From contig NBAY01000009.1 in assembly GCA_002794775.1 (NCBI GenBank), positions 124,001-188,000 of the forward strand: a stretch of 64,000 bases of DNA. Direction: 5' to 3'. The translations under genes and the position numbers were made by a program. Under the pieces are notes generated by a model, which was given only the letters and a program-made list of their open reading frames with translations, ran no database searches and had not been told where the DNA came from. Each line of letters opens with the position of its first letter. Position 1 is the first letter of the stretch. The stretch comes from Porodaedalea pini (Eukaryota; Basidiomycota; Agaricomycetes; Hymenochaetales; Hymenochaetaceae). Positions 23,463 through 35,000 of the stretch are shown piece after piece.

Positions 23463-23633
23463 GTGCCATGTTGTAAAAATAAGGAATTTCAGAATATAAT
23501 TGGAATGTCAATTGAACGTGTGATTTGGTGATACAAACATAATTGTTTTACGAGAGACAGATTTTCTGTCGATAGCACACATACTGTACATGTATCAAGA
23601 AACTAAAGAAGCCGACAGTTGTTTTAGAAGAGA

Positions 23634-24878
23634 TCAAATCGCGTTAGGCTTGTGCTCCATCCCCCTGCTCGCATACCAGGTCTCGGGTCCCTTTTTACAT
23701 GGAAAATTAACATAAACCTGTGGTCGCTTCGTTCTATACTCACTTTCCGATTATTGAGCCTCTGGTTCTTCATTCTCCTAGTGTACCACTCGCCCTGCGT
23801 CACATTCGGGTGGTACCTTGCTCGGTCCTCAGGGCTCATCCGAGAGATCGCCTCCTTCACAACATCGCTCTCTTCCAGCGCACGGAGGTGCACATCACTA
23901 GCAGGACGTGAGAAGAACACAACTGACCAGCGAGGGTAAGAGCCTTGTGCGCCGGGCGGAGGCACAATGCGGTGCATATTTGAGCGCAGAATCCCTGCCG
24001 AGAACAGAGAAAGCGCGTCCGCGATGTTGCAGATGGCATGCCCAGAGATGGGGCGGACGTAGTGCCAATCTGGACTACCCGGAGGGAGTACCTGTAGTCC
24101 GCCGAGCCGGTTGTGCAGGAAGGAAAGCGAGCCAAAGTCAGTGTGAGCACCAAGCGCTACTTTATCCTTGTCAATGGTGCCCCCAATATTACCATGCTTG
24201 GGCGGGCTCTTGATGCAACGCGCTTCCGAGCCGTTGGGATCCGTAAGAGCATGAACATGAAGTTTGAGAAGCGCGCCCGCTGGGAGGCCGAGCTTGTTCT
24301 CGAAGACAGACAGGATGGTGTCAATGACTCCGAGGGACTTGCGCACAAAAGGAGCGATGGTTGACTCCATGCGCGCAATCACGGTCGAAGGGTAAGTGCG
24401 ATGGACGACCTTTGGGTACGCAAGAGCGTCCTCTTTGGAAATGTTGATGAACTCGACATTATCGGGATTGCCGTACTCATTTGTCGCATTTGTACCCAGT
24501 GCTTTGTATCTTTGCCGAGAAGTCAGAGTCTCGAGCTCATTCATTGCATGATGATTTCTTACCCGAAAGACCTTCCGCTATCCCCTCGTTCGAATTTCAT
24601 CTTCTCGTCTATCGGAAGATCCATCGTCTCGGCCCCCATTTCAAACATCCCTTCAACTTCATTATCGACACCATGGTTCTTTAGACTGGGACATTTCAAG
24701 TAAAAACTCAGAGGTGGAATAGAAGTGATACTGACTACCAGAATCCCAGTTCTGTCGCAGCCTTCCAGAGTTTCTCAATCTCTTGAGAGTCGCCGGCTTT
24801 AACGAGTTCATAGTCGACGACCAGCAGAGGATGTGTGGGAATGTCATCAGGAAAGGGAGGGAGCGCTAGTCCAGGCAT
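23634..24878 (-). CDS. 2-oxoglutarate/Fe(II) oxygenase, IPNS-like, copy 3
   Basis: Exons 24736-24878, 24563-24685, 23744-24509 and 23634-23690; 362 aa, intact. A two-residue (Val-His) insertion sits in the LKLHVHALTDPNG loop compared with copies 1 and 2. Iron site (AHTDFGS, NMHRIV) and R-x-S are retained. The first donor is GTCAGT and the last acceptor is AAAAG where the other copies have CAG or TAG, so splicing of the last exon may be less efficient. Near the site, GGILRSN has become AGILRSN and GHAICNI-G is now GHAICNI-A. Confidence 0.86.
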
Positions 24879-25210
24879 GTTAAGCAAGGATGAAGCTGGT
24901 GCTACAGCTAGGTAGTTTCGGGCGGATGCTCAGGTCCCTGTTCTTATACTGTGAAGACGAGAGTTGTAGTCACCGGACTATGCTCCGGATGTCAGCCGAC
25001 CATCCGTGGAGGATGTGAATGTGAGTGCTATTCGCAAGTGCCGTGTGAACCACAAGCGATTCGCAATTCATTGGAGTAGTCGAAGAGAAGAAGTACGCGG
25101 ACTTCGTAGAGCGAATGAGTTTGAACTTTGTCCAAAGAGTCGGGTACTCAATTCGCGAACGAGATGAGTGTGGTCCGTCTGAGCGTTTACTGCGGATTTT
25201 TGAGCAGCAC

Positions 25211-25235
25211 CTGACGAGAGGTCCGATAAGCGTCT
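25211..25235 (-). promoter_or_regulatory. Conserved GATA-type element, copy 3
   Basis: CTGACGAGAGGTCCGATAAG with GATAAG at 25225-25230, about 347 bp upstream of the ATG at 24878. Confidence 0.4.
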
Positions 25236-25464
25236 TCCCTGAGCTGATGGTTCTCCATTAGTAAATACACAGAGTTTTGAGGTGATTGAGATTCCTCCGA
25301 TGGATGCCGTTTGTGACGTATCGCCTGGAAAATTTGTCCCGTATTTATTTGAAGTCCATACACTGCCGACCGGATTGCAGGAGATTGGTAGCATGGGTGC
25401 CGAGCCGAGATAAGTGACTTTTAGAAACAAATATTTAAGTTATTCCTTGACCAACTTCAAATGC

Positions 25465-25545
25465 GATGTAAAGTCAAGATACTTCAGAATTTAGTTTGTA
25501 TGTGTAAAACATAGATTGAATGCTTCTGCTGCCGCTCTGGATTTT
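25465..25545 (+). repeat. Duplicated segment from the GST 3' end (array unit 4)
   Basis: About 75 bp starting TGTAAAGTCAAGATACTTC is nearly identical to 19210-19300 just after GST remnant 2. The coding part of the GST itself is absent here, so this marks the left end of the fourth array unit. Confidence 0.6.
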
Positions 25546-25635
25546 TTTTAATGACAGAAAGCTAAGTAGTAAGAAATTCCTAGCCGCAACTCACATACCA
25601 AGAACGACATTGTTTACCCATTCGGGTGGAAGAAA

Positions 25636-26881
25636 TCAACTTACATTGGGTTTGTGTTCCGTTCCCCTGCTCGCATACCAGGTCTCAGGTCCCTATTTCA
25701 GACGAAATAAGCAAAAAACTATAATCGCATCCTTACACACTCACTTTCATATTCTTGAGCCTCCAATTATCCAATCTCCTGGCGTACCACTCATTCTGCG
25801 TAACATTCGGCTTGTACCTCGCTCGATCCGCAGGGCTCATGCAGGAAATCGCTTCCTTCACCGCATCACTCTCCTCCAGAGCGCGGAGCCGCACGCCGTT
25901 GCCTGGGCGAGTGAGAAACACGACAGATCAGCGTGGGTAGGCACCCTGAGCGCCGGGGGGTGGCACGATACGGTGCATGTTCGAGCGTAAGATGCCGCCA
26001 GAGAACAAGGCGAGTGCGTCCCCAATGTTACAGATGGCATGCCCTGGAATCGGTCGAACGTACTGCCAGTCCTCACTGCCAGGTGGGAGTACTGCAACCG
26101 CCGAGTCGATTGTGCAAGAACGAGAGAGAGCCAAAATCAGTGTGGGCGCCGAGTGCCACCCTGTCCTTCTCGCTCGTAGCAGCGGCATCGGTATGCTTTA
26201 CGGGGCTCTTGATGCAGCGCGCTTCCGAGCCACTAGGATCCATGAGCGCATGAAGCTCCAGGAGTGTACCAACTGGGAGGCCGAGCTTCGACTCGAAGAC
26301 GGACAGAGCGGTGTTGATGACTTCAATGGATTTGCGCACGAAGGGAGTGATAGCCGACTCCATGCGCACGTTTCACGGTCGAAGGGTAGGTGCGATGGAC
26401 GACCTTGGGGTACGCAAGAGCGTCTTCTTTGGAAATATTGATGAACTCGACGTTGTCGGGACTACCGTACTCATTCGTCGCATAGGTACACTCAGCTTTG
26501 TATCTTTACCGAGAAGTCAACGCTCTGAACACGAGCTTTTAAATGCATGAAGACCTCTTACCCGAAGGAGTTGCCGCCATCTTCTTGCTCGAACTTCATC
26601 TTCTCGTCTATGGGAAGATCCATCGTCTCGGCTCCCATTTCAAACATCCGTTCGACTTCTTCATCGGCACCATGATTCTTTAGGCTGGGATTATTTCAAT
26701 AAAACTAGAGCTGAACAGAGTACGATATATATACTCATTACCAGAATCCCAATTCTGTCGCAGCATTCCAGAGTTTCTCAATCTCTTGGGCGTCGTTGGC
26801 TTTAATGAGCTCATAATCAACAACTAGTAGAGGGTGTGTGGGGATGTCGTCGGGAAAGGGAGGGAATGCTAGTCCAGGCAT
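25636..26881 (-). pseudogene. 2OG/Fe(II) oxygenase copy 4, broken
   Basis: Same four-exon layout but with several lesions. A 1-bp insertion lies just before the MRMESAITPFV segment (near 26368). A 2-bp deletion replaces GGLQV (near 26096). TGG of the RWSVV motif is now TGA (near 25925), which also destroys the 2OG-binding segment downstream. The first donor changed from TA|GTGAGT to TAATGAGT, although a GTAATG donor 2 nt upstream would keep phase. Other parts (AHTDFGS, SNMHRIVPPPG, the DRARYKPNVTQNEW block) are well preserved, so loss is recent. Confidence 0.85.
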
Positions 26882-27204
26882 GTTTAGAGGGAACTATGTT
26901 GGTACGTACAGTTAGATGTCTTCAGGTTGCCGTTCTTATACAGTTGAGGTGAGAATCAGAGCCGTTGGATAACGTCGACGAGCACTCTTCATTCTGAGCA
27001 TCTTCCGACTAGGCACGAAGGATGCGAGTATGAGTTCTATTTTCAATCGTCGTGTGAGCCCCGAGCGCTTCGTCATGCATTGAAGCAGTCGAAGGGAAGA
27101 AGTTAACGGACTTCGTAGGGCGAACGACATTGAACTCTGTCCAACGCATTGAAACCCCGCTTCACGAGCGAGATGGAGAAAGTGCATCTTCTGCAGATTT
27201 TTTA

Positions 27205-27232
27205 GTACCTGACTAGAGGTCCGATAAGCGTC
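27205..27232 (-). promoter_or_regulatory. Conserved GATA-type element, copy 4
   Basis: TACCTGACTAGAGGTCCGATAAGCG with GATAAG at 27223-27228, about 342 bp upstream of the pseudogene ATG. Confidence 0.35.
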
Positions 27233-27769
27233 GGCATCTAAGCTGACGCTCTCCATTTGACTCCGTGTGAAGTGTTATCAGTACGTTGGTGCCCATCCTT
27301 CCTGAACGTGAGGATTTCGATGAGAGGTGGTTGAGATATCCGTAGAGTCGTAGACCGAACTTGAGTGGAAGCGGGTTGTGACTACCACGTGATCTTTCAA
27401 TTTATGCTGGCGGGAGTCAATATTAATAGCTGGCTGCTTGAGCTTTCGACCCTTTCTACCTTGACGATGCCATTAATATTGATATTGCTTTCTGCCTATG
27501 AAAACGGGTCTCAGACTATTTTTTCAGCACATTCTGGAGGACAACACTCGGATAAAGTGTCAGAATCTTTGCTTGCAGACGCTTTGCAAAACATCACTCA
27601 GGCAGCGTCAGGCTGCTAAGTATGAACTGCCTTCTGCGTGTTTCACAAAGCATCAAGGCTCCGTTTCTACTGTACTTCATCAACCAAGGTTTGATATAAC
27701 ATATGTAAATATATTTCTAGGACATAGCAGGTACTCATTGTCTGTCTTTTGGTCCTGCATCGCCCAGGT

Positions 27770-28060
27770 TTCTCGACCTCAAGGAGAAAATCCACGGTGT
27801 CATCGATTGTCTCCTTCTAGTCTAAGAATTCGCCCAGACCGAAGACGTCTTTCGCCCTGCTGTTATCCAAGGTCGCGAATTTCACCCTCTCTCCACCTTC
27901 CTCAATCTTCGCAAGACGCGCACTGAGCTGCGGTCTTGTCGCACGCAAGTACTTGACCGCATCGAATCATGTATATGTCGGGCTACCGAGAAGGACGTAC
28001 TTCCGACCGACCTCCGTAGCAGGTGGCGCCTTCAACGCGAGAACGTGTGCCGCTGATGTG
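27770..28060 (-). pseudogene. SDR reductase C-terminal fragment (array unit 4)
   Basis: Close nucleotide match to 13775-14053: the same CTCAAGGAG...CGGTGTCATC start, GAATTCGCCCAGACCGA, and GTAGCAGGTGGCGCCTTCAACGCGAGAACGTGTGC before an abrupt end near 28052. Only the last exon is present and it has in-frame stops, so it is a truncated remnant cut by a rearrangement. Confidence 0.7.
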
Positions 28061-28870
28061 GACCTTCACTTATCCTCTCCTGTGAGGAGAGCTTGTTTAC
28101 AATAACTTGAATGCACGATTAGAAGAGGATGAACGCTTGAGTGACTGCCGTTTCCTGACGGCCGGATGAGTATTGGGTGACTCGAAAATATCTCGTGAAA
28201 GTGCGGCCGGAGATGCTGAAGTGCAAAATTGTGCGGACTCCAGTGTCCTACAGCAGAATTGAACACATAAATCGAGCCTTACAGACCTATCCATGATACG
28301 ACGTTGTCATAGGACGAGCAGGAGCGTGAATGGCGGGCATTGCGTAAAGATTCCAGTGATAAAAAATCGAGGATATAGGGGTATTCAATTCTTGAGTCAA
28401 GTCAAAGTCAAGGTCAAGGTCACCGGCTAAAGTTCGGTCTTCCCCTCTGAGTAAGGATCGACACGATCTCCGTGGGACTCGGCGAGAGCCGGCAGGGCTA
28501 CATTTCTGTCGGAGCTTGAAGTGTGCAGAGGCTTCCTGAGTTTTCCAGCTCCGACTCTCGTACGTAGACCAGGCCTGTCCGAAATCTCACGAAACTCGTA
28601 GGCCTAGGCCGACGGGGCTTGACTAGTACTCAAGAATGAATTAAATATTAATATTCCCCTTATGTTACTTAAAATATTCAGAACGCAACGAGAGGAAACC
28701 TGATGCAGGAAATTTAGGGCTTCCTGAAAAGGAAACCCCTTGTTGTTCGTCGCATCGTGTCTCATTAATATTGTCTGTGTCTGCCTCACCGAAGCTGGTC
28801 AAACGTAAGAGCGGATCGCGGAGCACTTCAAAGTCATGTACGAGCAGCTTCCTGAATTCCTCGAGGTGAC
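28061..28870. other. Rearranged spacer without a supported gene
   Basis: Breakpoint region between the reductase fragment and the coactivator-like fragment. It contains a short direct repeat, GTCAAGTCAAAGTCAAGGTCAAGGTC, near 28394. No coding features are convincing. Confidence 0.35.
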
Positions 28871-28879
28871 ATGCATGGC

Positions 28880-30130
28880 GGCAACGATGAAGCAGTCCCT
28901 GACTGCTCAGTCTCAGCAGACCAGCAGGGAGGTCCAAGCCAGCCCAGTGCAGGGCCGAGTCAACCAAGTGGACCGAATCAGCAGTTGTCGACCCAGCAGG
29001 CTATGCACATGATGAAGTTGGCGAACATGTCGGCGGAGCAGATGCGTGCTGCTGGTTATCCTGAGAATCTCATCCGGAACATCGAGCAGAACAGACCGGC
29101 ACTTCAGGCGACTTGGCGTCGAATGCAGATGCAGCGCATACAGGCCCAGCAACAACAACAAGCAGCTGCAGCTGCAGCAAGGTACTGGCTTGAAACCATC
29201 ACTTCCGTTCCAGAATCAACATCAGACGCAAACAGTTCTGCACAGCTCGTCGCCGCTGCGGACACAAGGCGGCATTCTCAATGCGAATGTTCTCAGTAGC
29301 CCTGGCATGAACGCAGGATCCAGCCAGTCGAATGACATGCCACTACAGCAGCGCCCTCAACTAAACTCCCAGAACATGCCTCCTCAGAACATGCAGATGC
29401 TCGGCGTGTTTTCGACTCTCCAGAAACCCAATCCGGAGAGCATCAAGCACGCACTGTCGGTGATTGACCAAATGAAACAAGACATATCGAAAGAGCGAAG
29501 TATGTTTGTTCTTGATTCGCAGTCATTTACTGGTCTGACTCGTTTACCTTGATGTATAGATTTCCGGCCTGAACATGTTAAGCACTTATCTGATGTTGAG
29601 AAAGAAGCTTTTCCTGGTCAATTTGAGGCGCTCTGCAATGTCATAAAAGACGTTTTCAAATTGTTGCACATGTACCTTGCATCTACGAATGATGTGGATA
29701 TTGTGCGAGGCCTCTTGAACATGGTGTGTCCCGGATCTATCGATTGCATTCGCTTCTAAATGTCCTGGATTTCACACAGTATGACATGTGCGACAAACAG
29801 CGGCAACTTGTGCAATCTGCAAATCCGATCTATGTTTTGGACGTCGCAACGCTGCAAAGACTCATGAAGACCGCCGTGGAACTCAAGACTAAGGTTCTGC
29901 TGGTGATGCAGCAGTTACGCATCATGTCGCAGGCATATTCGCAGCAGCAGATCGATGGCAGACTGCCACCTCCGCCGGCTGCTCAACAAGATTTTTCGCC
30001 ACAGGACATTACTTCGTCTCCAGCTTCCGTCCCTCCCCGCCCTCCCTGTCCACCTACTACACAGTCCCAGCCTCCGCAGATACCGCAGCAAAATCTTCGA
30101 GTGCCGCCGACTAAGACACCCCATCACGTT
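28880..30130 (+). pseudogene. Truncated Gln/Met-rich transcription-coactivator-like gene fragment
   Basis: At least four exons join in phase. Exon content: SAGPSQPSGPNQQLSTQQ and MRAAGYPENLIRNIEQNRPAL (to 29180); SSPLRTQGGILNANVLSS to 29495; FRPEHVKHLSDVEKEAFPG to about 29721; and YDMCDKQRQLVQSANPIYVL to about 30126. It is poly-Gln and Met-rich with helical blocks, reminiscent of C-terminal parts of ARID/SWI-SNF or Mediator-tail proteins. I cannot name it firmly. No start or conserved N-terminal domain precedes it, and it ends by running into a reductase exon, so it looks like a displaced internal gene piece. Confidence 0.45.
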
Positions 30131-30149
30131 TGCCGCCTTGTCTTCAATA

Positions 30150-30540
30150 GCTGCATTCCCGACCTCCGAGTCTGCGCGACAAGCACTTGTGTTTGTATCC
30201 ACTACTTTACCTGCAGTACCGCTTGTCCGGGTAAAGTGGACGCTCTGAAAGCCCGGCTCAGCGGAAAGATCGAGGTTGTCGCCTTCGCCGAAATTATAGA
30301 TGGAGATTACACCAAGGCCTTGAAAGGTAGCAGCATACTTGACCAAATCGTTACTAGTAGAAAGTATTTATTCTGCAAGTGTCGATGCTGTAGTGCACCT
30401 AGCTGCTCCATTTCTATGGTCGGCGAGCACAGAAGAATACTCGAGGTAAGTTCATGTATGACTTAGGGGTATCGACAGCCTTGATCGACTCAAAATGTCG
30501 TTAAGGGTGCTCGCGGTGGGGCCTTGAGAATCTTGTAACA
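30150..30540 (+). pseudogene. Displaced SDR reductase N-terminal exons, plus strand
   Basis: Matches exons 2-4 of the reductase at 14.6-15.0 kb but in the opposite orientation: PGKVDALKARLSGKIEVVAF, then an intron-like GTAGCAGC start, VDAVVHLAAPFLWSAS, and GARGGALRIL followed by a stop. Its first exon is in the same frame as the preceding coactivator-like exon. Confidence 0.65.
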
Positions 30541-31224
30541 ATGCGCAGCTATGTGCCTCAGAGCATCGACGGCGACATCAGTTACTGAACCTAATAACTC
30601 CCCCCCCCCCCCCAAAACCCCCACATACCAGAGCTCGCTCAAGCGGCCTCACGTAGACGATTTTTTCTCTCGGTCAAGGTTTACCTTGCCTGTTCTATGA
30701 ATGAAGAAACACCGTTGAAACACGTAATTAATGACTTGGAGGATGGGCCCGATACGGAGCCGTCTAAGGGGCAATATGAAGCCCAGAGTACAGTATCAAG
30801 ACGGCAGAACAGGACTCTGTGTTACATTGACATAACGTAGAATCGGAACTGAGCAAAAGATCAACTTTTCTGCCGGACCGACATCCCTTTGAAAGTGGAG
30901 TTGGCGAATGCTCGTACACCGTTCCGTAGGCTGCTGATGGGGCTGACTCGTTTTCTATGTTCCCGTCTTTATGGTCTTCGAGTAAGAGAAGGGAAAGGTG
31001 GCGGACATTCGAGACTAGGACAAGCTCTGAAAAACGAAAAACGACTTTGTCCTCCCATTATTGCCCCCGCCTGCCCCGCCCCACCCCTACTCTTCTTTTC
31101 ACCTTTTGTTGTTCTATCTTGGTTGTTTGTAGTGTGGTCGATGTCCTTCTTCCTCCTCATACTCAAGTACTTCAGGACCTCGAAGATATCACAGATGATA
31201 ATTATCTATCTTTCAGTCCTGTTT
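30541..31224. other. Spacer with a 14-C homopolymer
   Basis: Non-coding by eye. A run of 14 C (30600-30613) lies just after the displaced reductase exons; the rest is low-complexity C/T-rich sequence. Confidence 0.35.
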
Positions 31225-31560
31225 CACCCAGGCTTTCTCGACCGCGAGGAGGACTTCCACGGTGTCATCTACCGTCTTCTTCCAGTTTACGAATTCACCC
31301 ATCCCGAGGACGTTCTTCGCCTTGCTGTTATCCAAAGTCGCGATACTCACTCTCTCCTCACCTTCCTCAATCTTCGCAAGGCGTATGCTGAGCTGCGGTC
31401 TCGTCGCACGCAAGTACTTGACCGCATCGAACAATGCATATGTCAGACCGCCCGGAAGGATGCACTTCCGACTGACCTTTGTAGCAGGTGGTGCCTTGTC
31501 CTGTCATCCATGTGACGGAAGACGGATCATCTGGCAGGATGCCCGTTAGAAGGTGCCCAC
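31225..31560 (-). pseudogene. SDR reductase C-terminal fragment
   Basis: Encodes FDAVKYLRATRPQLSIRLAK, then NSKAKNVLGMGEFVNWKKTV and a normal stop at 31213-31215. Upstream sequence is frame-broken relative to the copy at 14.0 kb. It faces the displaced N-terminal exons at 30.2-30.5 kb, so one ancestral gene may have been split by an inversion. Confidence 0.7.
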
Positions 31561-32032
31561 CGTCAACATTGCTGTAGGCGTGTCGTAGCTGATGCCACAT
31601 TCGCTTTAGCCTGAGTATGTGGTACCACCTTTGACGCTTTTCGTTGCTGTGATCAAGGCCTTTGTTGAGCTGTCGGTTTTGGTGATTTCTGTTTCTGAGA
31701 GCTTGCAAGTGACTCGGTGTGGCAGAAGTAGGTAAGGGAGTTGAAGTAGAGGAGGGGAACACTTCTGTCGCGTTGGGTGAAGTAGCTAGCGATTTTTTTG
31801 CCTCTCTTGCGCAACAGACAGACGGTGAGCAGATGCTAAATGGTAGGGTTTTCATTGCACTAGATGCAGCAGGGATTTTTTTGAACGTTATATAGATTGC
31901 GTTGGCTTGAAGGATTGAGCGACGAAAAATAGAAACAAATGCACAGCCACTCGTCGATCTTTACTCAAGAGTCAAAATTTCCTGAAGCACGCGTCGCTTA
32001 TTACCATATGCATACTGACTTCCTCGACGAGA
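31561..32032. other. Intergenic, upstream of Nom1
   Basis: No coding features; presumed promoter of the next gene. Confidence 0.35.
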
Positions 32033-35000
32033 ATGGCACCTCAAAAACGGCCTTCCACTACACGCCTCCCTCAATCTCTTAGGGATGAAATTAGTGCTCA
32101 AGAAGGTATATATATCGTCTATTATACGAGCGCCATCTTCTGAGTTCTTTCGCAAGAGCAGGTACTTCAAACGTAGGACGGAGACGCAACACGGGTCCGC
32201 ACCATCGGAAAGCAGAGAGGAAGGCAGAACGTTTATTAGCGAAGCAGCGAAAGGCCCGATTCTTTTCTCATGGGTTTGGACAGCTTAACGGCGAAAGAAC
32301 TGCGGATGTCGAACCAAGAGATAATGGCCCACCTCGCAAGAAGGCCAAACTCCAGCCGCAGTCCGAGATATCTCAAGCCGGAGCTCAGAAGGCTACACGT
32401 CCAACCAGAGAGAAAAACTTCGAAGAATGGGAAGGAAAATGAGAGTGTAAAGGCAAAGGAACAGAAAGCCAAGTCAACGTCTACCAAGAAGCCGAGAGAT
32501 GCGGATTCAGACATGAAGGAGAAGCGGTCAAGGAGGGAGGAGGAAGAGGACGCGTATATGGCAATGCTCGAGAAGCAGCTTGGTGTCGAAAAGAAAAAGA
32601 AGGGGAAAAGTAGGTATGGCGCTGGGTTTGAGGGAGACGGACTGCTTGGTGAGTTCAAATGCTCGATATAGCGCTCGACTTTGTCTAACTATGTTTTTGA
32701 AGACCTGTTGCTTGATCTGGACGAGAAAGTGCTGGACCATGCTGACGATGATTTAGAAGAACAAGTGAGCTAAAATTGTAATGCGCATCTGCAGGATTGG
32801 CTGATGACCGTTGTTAGCTTGGTGTGGATGAGAGTGAGGACGAAAACTCTGAACTCGATGACGATGATAGCGAATCGTCAGATTCAGAGGTCTCCGACGA
32901 CGAGGAAGAAGAGCAAGTCTGGACTGGATTTGCATCGGAAGGGTCTGAAGAAGAAGAGGAGGAAGGCGCCGTAACTGGTGAAAAGGCAGTAGGGAACGAA
33001 GAAGTGAACGGACAAGGTTCAGGTCCGTGACCTTCAAAACACTTCTTGTTCTTCCGTTCTCAGTCTGTTCAAAAGGCTCCAAATACGTTCCTCCGCAGCT
33101 ACGAAGACAGCTCACGGCGCAAAATCAAGAAGGTTCCGAGGTTGATGCAAAGTTGGCTCGACTGCTAAAGGGTCTTCTGAATAGGTGCGGAGCCTGCTGC
33201 TATATTCACCATCATGTACTTAACTGAACCTCCCCAGGCTGAGCGAGCAGAATATCGATTCCGTTCTAAAGGAGATTGAGAACCTCTATCGTTCTCACAG
33301 ACGGCATGGCGAGTTTACTTGGAAATCTCACATGGGGTGCCTTTAACGTTGATGGATCTTGTCACTTATAGATATTACGGCTACGCTTACAAACCTCATT
33401 ATCGAGGGGACGTGTTTGCACTCCATTTTGCTTGATGCTTACGTGGCCCTCCACGCCGGACTCGTAGCATGCCTACACAAGATCATCGGGGTGGAGCTTG
33501 GTATGTAAATGCAGTTTATATCAGACCATGCACCTGGAACTCAGGCCATCTGTCCTATCAGCTGCGTACTTCGTTCAGAGCGTGGTCGCGAATTTCGAGC
33601 AACACTACACAAAATCGAGGGAGCCTCACCAAGGTAGCGCAGACCCGAGCGTGAAAGATGTAGAAATAGGCAAAGAGTGCTCGAATCTGCTCGTCCTACT
33701 CTCCGATCTCTACAACTACCATGTCATTTCATGCACGCTTGTGTACGACATTATTCGGTTGATACTCGAGGATGACTTGTCAGAGCTCGACGTTGAGCTC
33801 ATATTAAAACTCGCGAGGGGTAAGTAGTTCGCTCCTCCCTTCATAAATTCTGCAATATGAAACTGAATGTGCTTTAACTACAAACAGGCTCCGGTGCACA
33901 GCTTCGTCAAGATGATCCATCCGCCTTGAAAGACATCATCCAGATCGTGCAAGTCAAACTTGGCGATCAACGCAACTCCAGGTCCGGAGCACTTCCATGT
34001 CACATAACTCCTCCGCGCATTAACTAAAACTCGACTTTAGCTCGCGGACACGCTTCATGGTCGAGACGCTTAACAATCTTAAGAACAACAAGGTAAAGAA
34101 GAACACATCCGGTGCTCAAGGTGGCGGTGAGTCGAAAGAGCGCATTAGCAAGTTCGTCGCTAGCATAGGCAAGAAGTACCAAGGTACGTTCGTCTGCAAA
34201 TCTGTGGCTCGTGGAACTAATTCAACCGCGTGTACCCGAAGTTCACGCTCACGAGCCGCTTCGAATTTCGCTCGATGACCTACACCAAGCGGACTCGAAG
34301 GGAAAATGGTGGCTGGTCGGCGCAGCGTGGGGCGGCGACCCTCTGCTCGACCAGCAAGCCTCACGGGCACAGTCCTCGACCAAGACTGCCTCAGCAGATG
34401 CAGATAACGCTCTAATGAAGCTTGCGCGGAAACAGGGCATGAACACAGATGTGCGACGAAGCGTATTTGTTGTGCTCATGAGCAGCGATGTAAGCAACTA
34501 TTCGTTCTGACTGGCTGAAGGCATGAATTTTTGTTTATTTTTATTCTTCTCCTAGGATTATGTCGATGCGTGCGACCGCTTGGGTCAACTGAACCTTACG
34601 GACATCCAGCAGCGCGAGATCATCCGTGTTCTGCTGCATTGCTGCGGGAACGTAAGTTGGACGCAGAACTCAAACTGCAATCGCAAAAATTAATCTCAAC
34701 TATACGCAGGAAAAATCGTACAATCCGTATTATACCCTAATTGCACAGCACCTTTGTCGACAGACACACAGCCACCGAGTGACGCTACAGTACTGCTTCT
34801 GGGACTTCCTACGAAGTCTGGGTGAAGCAAACGTCGGAGGTGTGGATATGGCGAAGAGCTTTGAGGACGAGCAGGATGAAGATCAGGGATTCGATCTTGA
34901 TCGCGTCTCGAGCACGCGGATGGCGAACGTCGCGCGTGCATATGCATGGTGGGTCGCGAAGGACTGCGTTTCAATCACGATACTTAAGGTGTGTATCTCT

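Noticed and set aside
11559..26881. Penicillin-type biosynthetic cluster because of isopenicillin N synthase-like oxygenases
   Set aside because: No peptide synthetase or acyltransferase nearby; the resemblance is to the broad 2OG/Fe(II) superfamily.
30600..30613. Run of 14 C as a possible gene boundary or origin
   Set aside because: Simple homopolymer slippage is enough to explain it.
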